Shown here in pieces: positions 19,001 to 27,990 of a DNA stretch of 64,000 nt. The notes under the pieces were generated by a model. It was given only the letters and a program-made list of their open reading frames with translations. It made no database searches and was not told where the DNA came from. How positions within the stretch are numbered: the first letter of the stretch is position 1; each line of letters starts with the position of its first letter. Source of the stretch: Atherinomorus stipes (taxonomy: Eukaryota > Chordata > Actinopteri > Atheriniformes > Atherinidae). Both the position numbers and the translations under genes were made by a program. The stretch covers positions 1-64,000 of the forward strand of contig JALJCO010001348.1 in assembly GCA_023101725.1 (NCBI GenBank), given 5' to 3'.

Positions 19001-22000
19001 ATTGTGATATGTCAGTCTATAAATATTTTTTCCCATTCCTAGTCTTTAGAAGTTTTAAAGTCTGTAAAAAAGAAGTTTTTGAAGAAGATTTTTAAATGTT
19101 TTTCAGACTTTAAAACAGCGGGCTGGTCAGTTAAATATCAGTTAAATATTTGTGGGATGGCCGATGTCCGATATTCAGTTTTAAGGCCGATATAGGCCGA
19201 TACCGATAGGGGGCCGATTATATCGTGCATCCCTAATTATCGGTATCAGTTATTGGTATCAGTTATCTGTATCGGCCTTTAGGCCAATACGTATATATGT
19301 ATGAATAAATAAAACATGCACTCTGAGATATTCTGCCCCCCCCTCCCACACACACACCTGCTCGGCCTCGTGCCCCGCGTGCTGCTGCACGTGCTTCCTC
19401 AGCAGGCCCGGGCGGTTGAAGCTCCTCTGGCACAGCGGGCAGGGGTGCAGCTTCTGGCCCGCGTGGACTCTGACGTGGTCCCGGAAGGAGGAGGCGGAGG
19501 AGAAGGTCTTGAGGCAGACGGAGCAGGAGTGCCGCTTCTGCAGGGCGTGGGTCTTCTGGTGGTCCCCCAGCCCGTTCCTGGAGGCGAAGCGTTTGGGGCA
19601 GAGCGCGCAGGAGTACGGCTTCTCGCCGGTGTGCACGCGCTGGTGCTGGACCAGGTGGCGCCGCTGGACGAAGCCGCGGCCGCACTCGGAGCAGCGGTGG
19701 GGCTTCTGGGCGGCGTGCCGGAGCCGGTGCCTCCGCAGGCAGCCCGGCTGGGCGTAGCTCGCCCCGCAGTCGGGGCAGGAGTACGGCTTCTCGCCGGTGT
19801 GCACGCGCTGGTGGATGAAGACGTTGATCTTCTTGGTGAAACGTTTCCCGCACACGGAGCAGCTGTGGGGTTTGACGCCGGAGTGGGAGGCCACGTGGTC
19901 CGCCAGCCGGGATGGGCGGGAAAACTCCCGGCCGCAGATGGAGCAGCGGTGGCGGCACCTGGACCGAAGAGGGGGCGGGTCTGATGGGGGGTCCGGGACG
20001 GTCACTCCTGCTGGGAAACAGCAACACAGAACGATGATCCAGGTTCAGAAACCACAGAAACCAGACCAGACTGGAAACAAGACCGCTGCTGAACTGGTTG
20101 TTACGGGGCTCACCCCTGTGAGTAGTACAATGGTACGGTCCAGTGACACTGGACCGTACCATTTCCTCTGGTGGTGAAATGCTTGATGCCATAGTAACTA
20201 TGGCATCAAGCATTTCACCACCAGAGGAAATGAAGCTTACTGGAGATATCGCAAACAACTGGGACAACTTTCGAACCGAATTTGAAGACTATTCTTTGGC
20301 GTCAGGATTAGCCGATAAAGACGGTAAAGTCCAAGCTGCCACACTGAGGCGAGTAATGGGCGGTGAGTGCCGCCACGTTTATAAGCACAATTTGGTTTTA
20401 ACCGCAGAGCAACAGGAGGATGTAAAGGCGATCCTAGATGCTTTGGAGGACTATTTCAAGCCGAAGACAAACGTTATATTCGAAAGATATGTATTCGGTA
20501 GCTGCAAGCAGGATGACAGCGAGCCTCTCGACTCGTTTGTAACAAGGCTGAGGGAGAAAGCGTCGTCTCGTGAATATGGAGAATTAAAGGGGAAGTTCAG
20601 AATTTTTGACATGGGGTCTCATTTACAAGTGAGCCAGAATACTACTTATCACTGAAGACGGTTTCAACATATTTCATCCCGTTATTCTAGTTCCAGGAGG
20701 TTGACAATGCTAATGCTAGTGGAAGTCAATAGGAATCTGCTAGCCTGTCATTAAAACCAATCTTATCCACTCCACAGAAGATCCGAGGAAAATCAGCAAG
20801 ACTACCTGTGTAAATGCTGCGTTAAACTAGTAACCTTGTGTGTTATAAAAGTAAAACTATCCTTGTATGACAAATTTTGCATGACATATTGAGGAACTAG
20901 CTTCTTAGCAGCTTACTACCTTTGCCAGTGTATTTCGGTTCATAGAGATACAGTGACAGTTAGTCTGATGAAAAAGTTTGAAATGATCTTCAAGATCCGA
21001 CATATCCTCATGCTTTTCATACGTGGCCATATTTTAGATTTCATATTTGTGAAATTAAATTCCTTAATGCATGTAGCAACAGATGACATCACTCTACTGC
21101 TAAATACAGGAAGTAAAACTTTGTAAAGTTTCTCAGCAGCAACAATCAAATGCAACGAAATGCAGGTTAGTCAACATTATTCTGTTAACATGGCATTTAC
21201 ACAGATAGTCTGAAGTTAAAAATGATTTGCCTCGGATGTTCTGCAGAGTGGATAAGATTGTTATTAATGACAGGCTAGCAGATTCCTATTGACTTGCACT
21301 AGCATTAGCATTGGCAACCCACTGGAACTAGAATAACGGAATGAAATATGTTGAAACCGTCTTCAGTGATGAGTAGTATTCTGGCTCACTTGAAAATGAG
21401 GCCCTATGTCAAAAATCCTGAACTTCCCCTTTAAGAGAGGAACTGAGAAGGGACCGGCTGGTTCTCGGCATTGCTGACGAAGGTGTGCGACGGCGTCTTC
21501 TCAGAGAAAAAGAGCTTACTCTGAAGTCAGCCATAGACATGTGTAGAGAGGCTGAAATGACTGACATGAAGTTGAAACTGATCACGCCAGATCGGCTCGT
21601 GGAGAGCGTTCATTTAACAAACAGGCGCCAGCAGCGGGCAACGCAGCGCACAGACGAGCTCCGGGATAGCGAGCAGAGAGACAGCAGTGACATCAAAGAG
21701 ACAGCAGTGACATCAAAGAGACAGCAGTGACATCAAAGAGACAGCAGTGACATCAAAGAGACAGCAGTGACATCATATGCAAGTACTGTGGAGGCCCACA
21801 CAGAAGGGGACGAGATGCTTGCCCAGCTTATGGGAAAACGTGTCGTCGATGTGGGACACAGAACCACTTTGCAAAAGTGTGTATGAAAAAGTCTCGGTCT
21901 GATCAGAGAGTGAATGCAGCTGATGAGACGAACAGCGCAGATGAAGATGCGGATCAAATTTACGTAGCTGAGAGCATCGGTGCGCTTCACGGGTGAGGTC

Positions 22001-25000
22001 CAAAATGGTTTGCCACGCTGAAACTAAACGGAGGATTACAAAGATGCCAGCTGGACTCCGGGGCTACATGCAATGTGATGAGCATTAAAGATAAAAGAAA
22101 GCTAGCACCCAATGCACCACTACTTCCAAGTAAAGCAAGGCTTGTTCTGTACTCAGGGGAAACACTGAACTCTGTCGGCATCTTCAGAACAGAATGTGTG
22201 GTACAGAGTAAGAGACATTTGCTGGACTTTGAGATAGTTAGGGGTAACCAAAGGCCCCTGCTGTCAGGCTCAACGAGTGTACAGCTGGGTTTGTTGCATT
22301 TCACCATTCCCGATGAACTTAACAAAATAGAGCAGAGCAGCACGTCTTTAACCAAGCAGCAACTTATTGACTCTTATGCAGATGTTTTTAATGATCCTGT
22401 TCAGTCGCTCCCTGGGGAGGTCCACTTTGAGCTGGACAGCTCAATAGCCCCTGTACAAGCTTCACCAAGAAATGTTCCGGCTGCCCTCCAGAAGTGCTGT
22501 AAAGGCTCAACTGGACAAGCATGAGAAAGATGGACACATAGCCACAGTGTCTGAACCAACCGAGTGGATCAGCAACATGCTCATTGTTAAACAGACAGAG
22601 AAACTAAGGATTTGTATCGACCCCAAGTCTCTCAATAAAGCTTTGAAGCGCTCCCACTATCAAATGCCCACATTGGATGATGTGCTGTACAAACTCCCAA
22701 AGGCTCCCAAAAGCACGTGATGCTTTTTTACAGTGCAAGTTGGACAGAGACAGCAGCTACATGACAACTTTCTGGACACCATGGGGCAGATAAAGGTGGC
22801 TAAAGCTGCCATTTGGAGTATCGGTTGCACCAGAAGTTTACCAGTATGAGCAGCATGAACTCTTATCAGGGCTCAGCGGTGTTGAACCGATAGCAGACGA
22901 CATACTGATTGTTGGTTGCGGGGACTCTGATGAGGAGGCCATTGCTGACCATGACAAAAAGCTGCTCGCACTGATGGACAGATGTAGAGAGGTAAAACTA
23001 AGACTAAGTCTGAAGAAGCTGCAGTTCAAAGTTAAGGAGGTCAAGTTTCATGGACATATTCTGACAGCAGAGGGTTTACTGCCGGATCCAGAGAAGATCA
23101 GGGCAGTCCAGGAGATGCCCCCCCCCCCCAAGGATGCCAAATCAGTGCAGGGATTTATAGGATTTGTGACGTACCTCGCCAAGTTTCTGCCTCACCTTTC
23201 AGAGGTGTGTGAGCTGCTGCGGAGGCTGCTCGATAAGGAGGTAATGTTTCACTGGCTGCCAAAACATGACACTGCAGTGCAGGAAATGAAAAGACTGGTC
23301 ACATCAGCACCAGTTCTAAAATACTATGATGTCACAAGGCCAGTCACTAGTCAAAGTGACGCGAGCCAGAAGGGACTCGGCTGCTGCCTTTTGCAAGATG
23401 GCCAGCCGGTCTGTTTTGCATCTCGAGCACTAACACAGACTGAACAGAACTATGCACAAATTGAGAAGGAGTGCTTGAGTTTTGTATTTGCTTGCCAACG
23501 TTTTCACCACGATCTCTACGGCCGGGAAGAGATAATTGCTGAAACTGATCACAAGCCGCTCATCTCAATCTTCAACAAGCCACTTCTGAGTGCACCCAAA
23601 CGGCTGCAGAGCATGATACTCACACTACAAGGTAACATACAAACCAGGCCCAGACATGCACATTAGTGACACTCTCAGCAGGGCCACAGCACCAGCAAAG
23701 ACACTTAATGAGGTATACAGTCGTCACTCTGTATGTAGCCTAGAGAGGACATGAGATTGTAGAATACATAAACCAAGCTGACTACCTGAATGTCACGAGC
23801 CAGCGCCTGAGACAGATTAGGGAACACACAGATGCTGACACATGTCTACAGAAGTTGAAAGCTGTGGTTCTGCAAGGGTGGCCTGAGTGCAAAGAAGATG
23901 TGCCGGTAGCCATGAGAGAGTACTGGTCAGTGAGGGATGAGATGAGCGTACAGGATGGTGTGCTTTTCAAAAGCCACAAAATAATCATACCAAGATCGCT
24001 GCGCCCAGAAATGCTGAAACGTATTCATGTCAGCCATATTGGGGGTGAAGCGTGTTACAGGCAAGCAAGACAGACACTGTATTGGCCCAATATGCAGGGT
24101 GAAATAAAAGATTTTGTCAGCCAGTGCTCAGTCTGCAATGAATATTCACATAAACAACAGCAGGAAACAATGATGTCTCACGCACTCCCCACACGGCCAT
24201 GGCAAATAATAAGTATGGATCTATACAGACAGGCTGGCAAAGACTTCTTAATAATGGTGGACCACTACTCAGACTTTTGGGAAATAGAGCAGCTCTCCGA
24301 CCTCACCGCTGAAACAACTGTCCTCAAGTGCAAATCTCACTTTGCCAGATATGGCCAACCCGACCATGTAATCACAGATTGTGGGGCTCAGTTTGACAAT
24401 GAGAAGTTCAGAAAATGTGCAAGAGGATGGGGTTTTAAACATGTCACGTCTTCTCCTAGACATCCTAAGTCTAATGGTAAAGCAGAATCAGCTGTAAAAA
24501 TAGTCAAGAACTTATGCAAACGAGCAGTTAGTGCAGGTTCGGACCTTTGGCTGTCTATATTGCAGTGGAGAAATCCCCCCACAGACGACATGGACAGCAG
24601 TCCAGCTCAAAGACTGATGGCCCGCAGATTGAAAAGCTCACCGGTCTCAGACAGTCTTTCAGAGCCATGTGTGGTTACAGGTGTTTCAGAGAAACTAAGG
24701 ACCAAGCACCAGAAAGCCAAATTCTGGTATGACAGAACAGCCAAAGATCTGCCTGAGCGTAACGTGGGCCAGCCAATCAGGATGCAACCTCTACCAGGAG
24801 ACCGAACGGGCAGATGGAGAACAGGTGTCTGTCTACAACAGGTGGGCTCTTGGTCACACCTGGTGGATGTTTTGAGCTTTGAGACCAGCTGAACGGGACG
24901 TACCACAAAAGCAGCAAGAAAGAAGGGCCTCTGAAGGGGATTGCACAAGAGGTGAATGAAAACCAAAAGCAGTCTGAACAATCCACATCCACTGTTCATT

Positions 25001-26751
25001 TACCAGAAACAGTGGAGTATAGAACCAGCAGGGGCAGGCTGGTAAAACCACCAAAAAGACTTGATCTGTAATATAAAGATATATGTAATAAAAAAAAAAG
25101 AAAAGAAAAAAGAAACAACCTTGATCTGTAAAAAAAGTAAAGAAAGAAAAAAAAAGTATATGTATTCATATGTGTTCTCTGAAAAATATGTATTCTATGA
25201 AATATGAAATAGATATTACTCTGTTGAATATGTATTCATATGTGTTTTCTGAAAGAGAAGTTGTATGTAGTTAAGATGTTATGATTGTATAGTATGCTAT
25301 TTATATTCTGTTTTGTTTGTTCCAACATATTTATAAAAGGGCAGAGATGTTACGGGGCTCACCCCTGTGAGTAGTACAATGGTACGGTCCAGTTGTAGCA
25401 GCAGAGGAGCAACATTCTAACTGATACTTGTGAGAGAGGCTACAAAAGATGAACGTGAATAACAAGCTTATGTTGTCTTTGATTCCCACACAAACACTGG
25501 TCTGCCTGCAGTCCAGAGTCCGGCTGCTGAACTGGTCTGCATGCAGTCCAGAGTCCGGCTGCTGAACTGGTCTGCCTGCAGTCCAGAGTCCTGCTGCTGA
25601 ACTGGTCTGCATGCAGTCCAGAGTCCGGCTGCTGAACTGGTCTGCCTGCAGTCCAGAGTCCGGCTGCTGAACTGGTCTGCCTGCAGTCCAGAGTCCGGCT
25701 GCTGAACTGGTCTGCCTGCAGTCCAGAGTCCAGATGCTGAACTGGTCTTCCTGCAGTCCAGAGTCCGGCTGCTGAACTGGTCTGCATGCAGTCCAGAGTC
25801 CGGCTGCTGAACTGGTCTGCCTGCAGTCCAGAGTCCGGCTGCTGAACTGGTCTGCCTGCAGTCCAGAGTCCGGCTGCTGAACTGGTCTGCCTGCAGTCCA
25901 GAGTCCGGCTGCTGAACTGGTCTGCCTGCAGTCCAGAGTCCGGCTGCTGAACTGGTCTTCCTGCAGTCCAGAGTCCGGCTGCTGAACTGGTCTTCCTGCA
26001 GTCCAGAGTCCGGCTGCTGAACTGGTCTGCATGCAGTCCAGAGTCCGGCTGCTGAACTGGTCTGCCTGCAGTCCAGAGTCCGGCTGCTGAACTGGTCTGC
26101 ATGCAGTCCAGAGTCAGGCTGCTGAACTGGTCTGCATGCAGTCCAGAGTCCGGCTGCTGAACTGGTCTGCCTGCAGTCCAGAGTCCGGCTGCTGAACTGG
26201 TCTGCATGCAGTCCAGAGTCCAGCTGCTGAACTGGTCTGCCTGCAGTCCAGAGTCCAGCTGCTGAACTGGTCTGCCTGCAGTCCAGAGTCCGGCTGCTGA
26301 ACTGGTCTGCCTGCAGTCCAGAGTCCGGCTGCTGAACTGGTCTGCATGCAGTCCAGAGTCCGGCTGCTGAACTGGTCTGCATGCAGTCCAGAGTCCGGCT
26401 GCTGAACTGGTCTGCCTGCAGTCCAGAGTCCGGCTGCTGAACTGGTCTGCCTGCAGTCCAGAGTCCGGCTGCTGAACTGGTCTTTCTGCTTGTGGTAACT
26501 TCAGTCTGACCAGCAGCAGGAAACTCGTCACTATTAAAGATTCATCACTGAACTCAGAATCAGCAAAATCATGAATATGATGAAGACAGCAACTGTTCAG
26601 CATCTGGGAGGACTGAGGTGGTCTTGTTTGGGGTAAAGAGGGTCGCTAGTTTAAGCTGTGACCTCTGACCTTCAGGAGGAGGCTGCAGACAGGTCTCTCC
26701 TCCACGACCTTCTTCCTCCTCCTCCTCCTCGCCATTAATCTCTCTCTCCTC
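12048..26751 (-). CDS. C2H2 zinc-finger protein gene, eight coding exons (locus span)
   Basis: A minus-strand gene assembled from exons 26751-26670, 20007-19358, 18344-18078, 15770-15707, 13909-13758, 13681-13613, 13530-13359 and 12628-12048. All splice junctions are AG/GT, and the phases agree across all seven introns. The coding total is 2037 nt (678 codons plus stop), lacking the first coding exon. It encodes 17 C2H2 fingers of the C-x2-C-x12-H-x3/4-H form, in blocks of 7, 3, 1 and 6, with TGEKP/SGERP-type linkers and acidic spacer exons between blocks. Known family role: sequence-specific nuclear DNA binding. Target and effector function cannot be inferred, and no KRAB, SCAN or BTB domain is visible in the exons present. 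Introns are filled with minisatellites and transposons. Confidence 0.82.
12828..13312. repeat. GGAT-based minisatellite in an intron
   Basis: Tetranucleotide ggat tract with a higher-order phrase about ggatgtgagaatggatggatggatgatg, present several times. It lies between the last two coding exons. A short (gat)n tract at 13323-13350 sits next to the 13359 splice donor. Confidence 0.92.
13359..13530 (-). CDS. zinc-finger gene, acidic spacer exon
   Basis: Acceptor cgtcctccag before 13530 and donor gtgcgtct after 13359. Phase 0 in and phase 1 out gives 57 codons plus one base. The product is finger-free, rich in G, D and E, with DDPSAG at the start and GEEEQWRPG near the end. It joins in frame to the last exon. 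The donor is 5 bp from a (GAT)n microsatellite. Confidence 0.8.
13613..13681 (-). CDS. zinc-finger gene, 69-nt acidic micro-exon
   Basis: Acceptor gctctgtttcag and a strong donor gtgagttg bound 23 codons, phase 0 to phase 0. It begins [12 protein letters not shown] and then runs into a Glu/Asp stretch. A run of ten C on the plus strand (13645-13654) encodes the glycines, so any length change there would break the frame. Called from splice signals, phase and composition only. Confidence 0.6.
13758..13909 (-). CDS. zinc-finger gene, single-finger exon (finger 11)
   Basis: Acceptor gaacgtttgcag and donor gttctgg bound 152 nt, phase 1 in and phase 0 out. One canonical finger is present: CSICPRSF with LRTHMRIH at its end. 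A serine/acid-rich lead lies before it and a short tail [10 protein letters not shown] after it. Its phase-1 entry fits the donor at 15707. The donor is imperfect (aag/gttctg), so the 3' boundary is the least certain part. Confidence 0.75.
13940..15288. repeat. 15-bp minisatellite, about 90 copies, in an intron
   Basis: Unit ggcaggcgcgtttc plus one base, with a variable dinucleotide (cc/ca/ct) that gives cggca, aggca or ctgca forms. The left 300 bp is more degenerate. Because the unit is five codons long, every frame stays open on both strands (for example RKRAC and ETRLP repeats), with no sign of coding. It lies in the intron between exons 13758-13909 and 15707-15770. It is CpG-dense through gcgcg. 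Confidence 0.93.
15707..15770 (-). CDS. zinc-finger gene, 64-nt acidic exon
   Basis: Acceptor gctgtgttttacag and donor gtgagaaa bound 21 codons plus one base. Phase 0 entry matches the 18078 donor and phase 1 exit matches 13909. The peptide begins KPDELLSGG and continues with a GDEDEEEAV acid run. Small acidic exons between finger blocks are usual in fish zinc-finger genes. Confidence 0.72.
15771..16459. other. intron sequence, nothing recognised
   Basis: No fingers, splice-consistent exon or clear repeat. Open frames here have ordinary composition and no domain that I can name. Confidence 0.45.
16460..16796. mobile_element. hAT-like short non-autonomous element
   Basis: Starts tagagctgcag, followed by cgattattttaatagtcg. 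Ends taatcgattattg with repeated cgatta motifs and tttcagccct+a. This inverted pair, rich in cgattaat, is the usual layout of a common fish hAT MITE. I could not find a convincing 8-bp target duplication. Confidence 0.6.
16920..17527. repeat. CCAGAA-based minisatellite in an intron
   Basis: Composed of accagaaccagaac blocks punctuated by ttattcct(acc), with one ccaacc and one ccttcc variant. Reads [11 protein letters not shown] in one frame but has no independent gene signal. Confidence 0.92.
18078..18344 (-). CDS. zinc-finger gene, three-finger exon (fingers 8-10)
   Basis: Acceptor ctttactcctcag and donor gtgaggacg bound exactly 89 codons, phase 0 to 0. Fingers are CSLCQTGF (ending EEHKQLVH), CDVCGRRF and CPVCRKRF, with a TGERPF linker. 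It joins in frame to the seven-finger exon upstream and to the acidic exon at 15770 downstream. Confidence 0.9.
18583..19235. mobile_element. hAT-like element with perfect 8-bp target duplication (653 bp)
   Basis: Ends tagggatgcacgatatt and tatatcgtgcatccct+a are inverted copies. The flanks at 18575-18582 and 19236-19243 are both attatcgg. Subterminal ccgatatt/gccgatac words repeat as in other fish hAT MITEs. No transposase. Confidence 0.88.
18738..19041. mobile_element. second inverted-repeat element nested in the hAT-like element
   Basis: Left end tagaggtgggaaaaaatat pairs with right end atattttttcccattcct+a. Inner arms ttgcaatattttcatatgc and gcatatgaaaatattgtg also pair. It sits inside the 18583-19235 element, implying later insertion or an older composite. 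No clear target duplication. Confidence 0.6.
19358..20007 (-). CDS. zinc-finger gene, seven-finger exon (fingers 1-7)
   Basis: Acceptor ttgctgtttcccagcag and donor gtgtgtgtg bound 650 nt, phase 1 to 0. Seven fingers with cores [48 protein letters not shown] and CPLCQRSF each end in paired histidines. TGEKPYSC linkers occur twice. The exon is very GC-rich. It is preceded by a proline-rich lead (DPPSDPPP) and followed by HEAEQ at the donor. The upstream intron was enlarged by the 5.4-kb Ty3/gypsy insertion. Confidence 0.92.
20099..20144 (+). repeat. 5' LTR remnant (46 bp)
   Basis: Matches the first 46 bp of the 149-bp LTR at 25348, then diverges where the palindromic sequence begins. The remaining LTR sequence and a recognisable primer-binding site are missing. 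Confidence 0.85.
20130..20231. repeat. two adjacent near-perfect palindromes
   Basis: Arms 20130-20145 and 20147-20162 (16 bp, one-base spacer) are followed by arms 20161-20195 and 20197-20231 (35 bp, one-base spacer). The second right arm contains the gag start at 20200. So 20147-20195 is an inverted copy of LTR plus gag-start sequence. Confidence 0.95.
20588..21431. mobile_element. 844-bp MITE with ~215-bp inverted repeats at a TTAA target
   Basis: Flanked by TTAA at 20584-20587 and 21432-21435. Ends agggga agttcag and ctgaacttcccct are inverted, and pairing continues for roughly 215 bp on each side with scattered mismatches. A TTAA target fits piggyBac- or Kolobok-type mobilisation. No transposase inside. 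Removing it with one TTAA leaves gag in register. Confidence 0.9.
21680..21775. repeat. 20-bp tandem repeat within gag, about 5 copies
   Basis: Unit gacagcagtgacatcaaaga. Twenty is not a multiple of three, so each extra copy shifts the frame just before the CCHC knuckle. Confidence 0.93.
22000..25071 (+). pseudogene. pol of the Ty3/gypsy element (PR-RT-RH-IN), multiply broken
   Basis: Protease motif LDSGATC near 22050. RT blocks follow: [10 protein letters not shown] (about 22620) and a catalytic ADDILIVG block (about 22890). RNase H shows SDASQKGLG, an E in QIEKECLS, and TDHKPL. Integrase spans about 23860-24890: HVSH...CSVC zinc-binding pairs and the catalytic D, D, E in [14 protein letters not shown] and GKAESAV. 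Frame breaks occur near 22490, 22720-22860, 23640-23780 and 24840. The end, about 25010-25071, reads into a TAA. Closest in style to the K02A2.6-like gypsy polyproteins found in many animals. Confidence 0.88.
25348..25496 (+). repeat. 3' LTR (149 bp)
   Basis: Begins tgttacgggg directly after a purine tract and ends acaaaca at the ctggt duplication. It is short for an LTR. The upstream 25150-25260 contains a duplicated tatgtattcatatgtgtt block that is not part of the LTR as bounded by the target duplication. Confidence 0.8.
25497..26487. repeat. 35-bp minisatellite, about 28 copies
   Basis: Unit ctggtctgcctgcagtccag followed by agtccggctgctgaa. Main variants are cctgcag/catgcag and tctgc/tcttc. 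The retrotransposon inserted at its left edge: the sequence left of the element, ccgctgctgaactggt, is the end of one unit. The minus strand has no stop codon in any frame across most of the array, hence long artefactual frames. Confidence 0.95.
26670..26751 (-). CDS. zinc-finger gene, most 5' coding exon detected (acidic)
   Basis: Acceptor cggttcaccttcag and donor gtcagagg bound 27 codons plus one base, phase 0 to phase 1. It joins in frame with the seven-finger exon at 20007. The peptide starts EEREING, then a run of seven Glu, then GRGGETC. The donor is weak (gtcaga). The initiating exon should lie between here and the CpG-rich stretch near 27.3 kb, but I could not fix it. Confidence 0.68.
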
Positions 26752-27139
26752 CTGAAGGTGAACCGACTCCGTCAGACCTCCAAAACAACCAGACATCATT
26801 CAGAGCCCAGCGGTGCGTTCAGGGTTAATCTGGGGATTATTTAGTCCAACAAACATAGAAATAATAATTCTCCAGATCAAAAAGGGAAACAGCCTCTTAT
26901 GAACAGACCTCCATGAGCAGAGACCGATTAATCGATAATTCCAGATAAAGGAGAGCAGAAATGGCTTTGACTTCCAGCTGTCCGCAGCGAGCCTGAAGGT
27001 CCCTGAAGTGGACACTTCTCAGGTTTTAACATCGCGACGTCATCAGGTGACAGCAGCTCAGATCAGGAGTATCGATCCGCTGTGACTCGTATCAGGCTTT
27101 TATAATCCCATAATGATCACTTCAATCAGCTGGAGCAAC

Positions 27140-27420
27140 AAAAGCGTTCAGCCAATCAGATAAGAGCTCATGTTTGACATTAGCAGACCTGCTAACTCAC
27201 AGCCGCGCGCTTTTTAAAATGTCCATAAATAAAACAAACGCGACAAACTGAAGAAAAGAGGCGAAGAGACTCCGAGAAGCCGCCGAAAGAGTCGTTTCCG
27301 CGGCTGAATGAACGGCTTTCCGCCGCTGGACGGACCGTTAGCCGGAGCTCGCGGAGCCTGCTGGGCTCTCCGCGTAGCGACGAAGCTGCTCTCTGATTGG
27401 TGGAGAAAAGCATGATGCAT
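27140..27420 (-). promoter_or_regulatory. probable CpG-rich promoter / first exon region of the zinc-finger gene
   Basis: Local cluster of CpG (gccgcgcgc, cgccgaaagagtcg, gctcgcggagcc) in otherwise CpG-poor DNA. CCAAT boxes read on the minus strand at about 27395-27402 (from attggtgg), and a plus-strand ccaatcag lies at 27154. Its place 5' of the most upstream exon fits a promoter. Inference only. Confidence 0.5.
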
Positions 27421-27704
27421 TCACTGAGCCGAAAAAAGCTCGTTTTTATTTGATTTTATTTTTTTCATGGTAAAACCGGGATCATTTTAATAAAAAAGGA
27501 AAAAAAAAAAAGCTTTTTGCTTATGAATCATCCTCCAGTTAAGAACAGGGATAACTTATAAAGTAGTAAATAAAATTGTAATTTAGGTTTTCAGTCTTAT
27601 TTTTCTGAAATTTATATTGTTTTCACTGTTCATTGTTTTTATGTTTCATATTTGTTTTAATATTCTCTTTTTTTTCTATTGTGAGACCTAATTTCTGTTT
27701 TTAC

Positions 27705-27776
27705 CTCTGTTCAGCGCTTTGTATCGGTAGCTGCTGTGTCTAACGCGCTATACAAATAAAGTTGACTTGACTTTAA
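27705..27776 (+). mobile_element. LINE-type 3' tail fragment
   Basis: Contains cgctatacaaataaagttga, then cttgactt. This is the same tail form as at 1840-1867. Confidence 0.5.
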
Positions 27777-27784
27777 ATGAGATG

Positions 27785-27990
27785 TTTTGATTGATTGATT
27801 CTTTATTTGAACATAAGACATTTAAAAACAAACAAGAAACCAAAAAAAGAAGTGCTCCTAAAGAGAGAGAGAAAAAAAGATGTCTTTGTTCAAAAGGAGT
27901 GGGAAGAAGCTGGTGCTTATTTAATCCCACCCCTTTGCTGCATTAACACAAAAAAACACTGAATAAAATTGACTATATAATAATATCAAA
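27785..27990. mobile_element. dispersed repeat fragment (reverse orientation)
   Basis: The block attgattctttatttgaaca, followed by gagtgggaagaagctggtgc and taatcccacccctttgctgc, is a phrase set I associate with a common teleost retroposon 3' region. Family name uncertain. Confidence 0.4.

Larger units (their letters stand above)
20200..21995 (+). pseudogene. gag of the Ty3/gypsy element, interrupted
   Basis: Starts at ATG 20200. The first 390 nt are open and capsid-like. The frame is cut by a TTAA-flanked transposon at 20588-21431 and resumes in register afterwards. A five-copy 20-bp tandem repeat (21680-21775) then shifts the frame. Beyond it a CCHC nucleic-acid-binding knuckle is readable ([14 protein letters not shown], about 21836-21880), preceded by a CKYCGGPH pair. 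A TGA follows near 21993. Confidence 0.85.
20099..25496 (+). mobile_element. Ty3/gypsy LTR retrotransposon, degraded, about 5.4 kb
   Basis: Flanked by ctggt at 20094-20098 and 25497-25501, a 5-bp target duplication. It begins tgttacgggg and ends acaaaca. Order inside: truncated 5' LTR, gag with a CCHC knuckle, protease (DSGA), reverse transcriptase, RNase H, integrase, and a purine tract (aaaagggcagaga) just before the 3' LTR at 25348. Domain order RT-RH-IN is that of Ty3/gypsy. Several frameshifts and stops break gag and pol, so it cannot be autonomous. No envelope-like frame is present. It lies in reverse orientation within an intron of the zinc-finger gene. Confidence 0.93.

Noticed and set aside
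19316..19984. Plus-strand 222-codon frame
   Set aside because: Antisense shadow of the seven-finger exon, caused by GC-rich codon bias. The same applies to 11985-12713 and to the minus-strand frame over enpp7 exon 3 (42712-43290).
20200..25071. Active endogenous retrovirus
   Set aside because: No envelope-like frame, several frameshifts and stops in gag and pol, and a 5' LTR cut to 46 bp; it is a dead Ty3/gypsy retrotransposon.
25497..26487. CRISPR-like regular repeats
   Set aside because: Repeats are contiguous with no unique spacers, in a vertebrate-type genome. The same holds for the other arrays.
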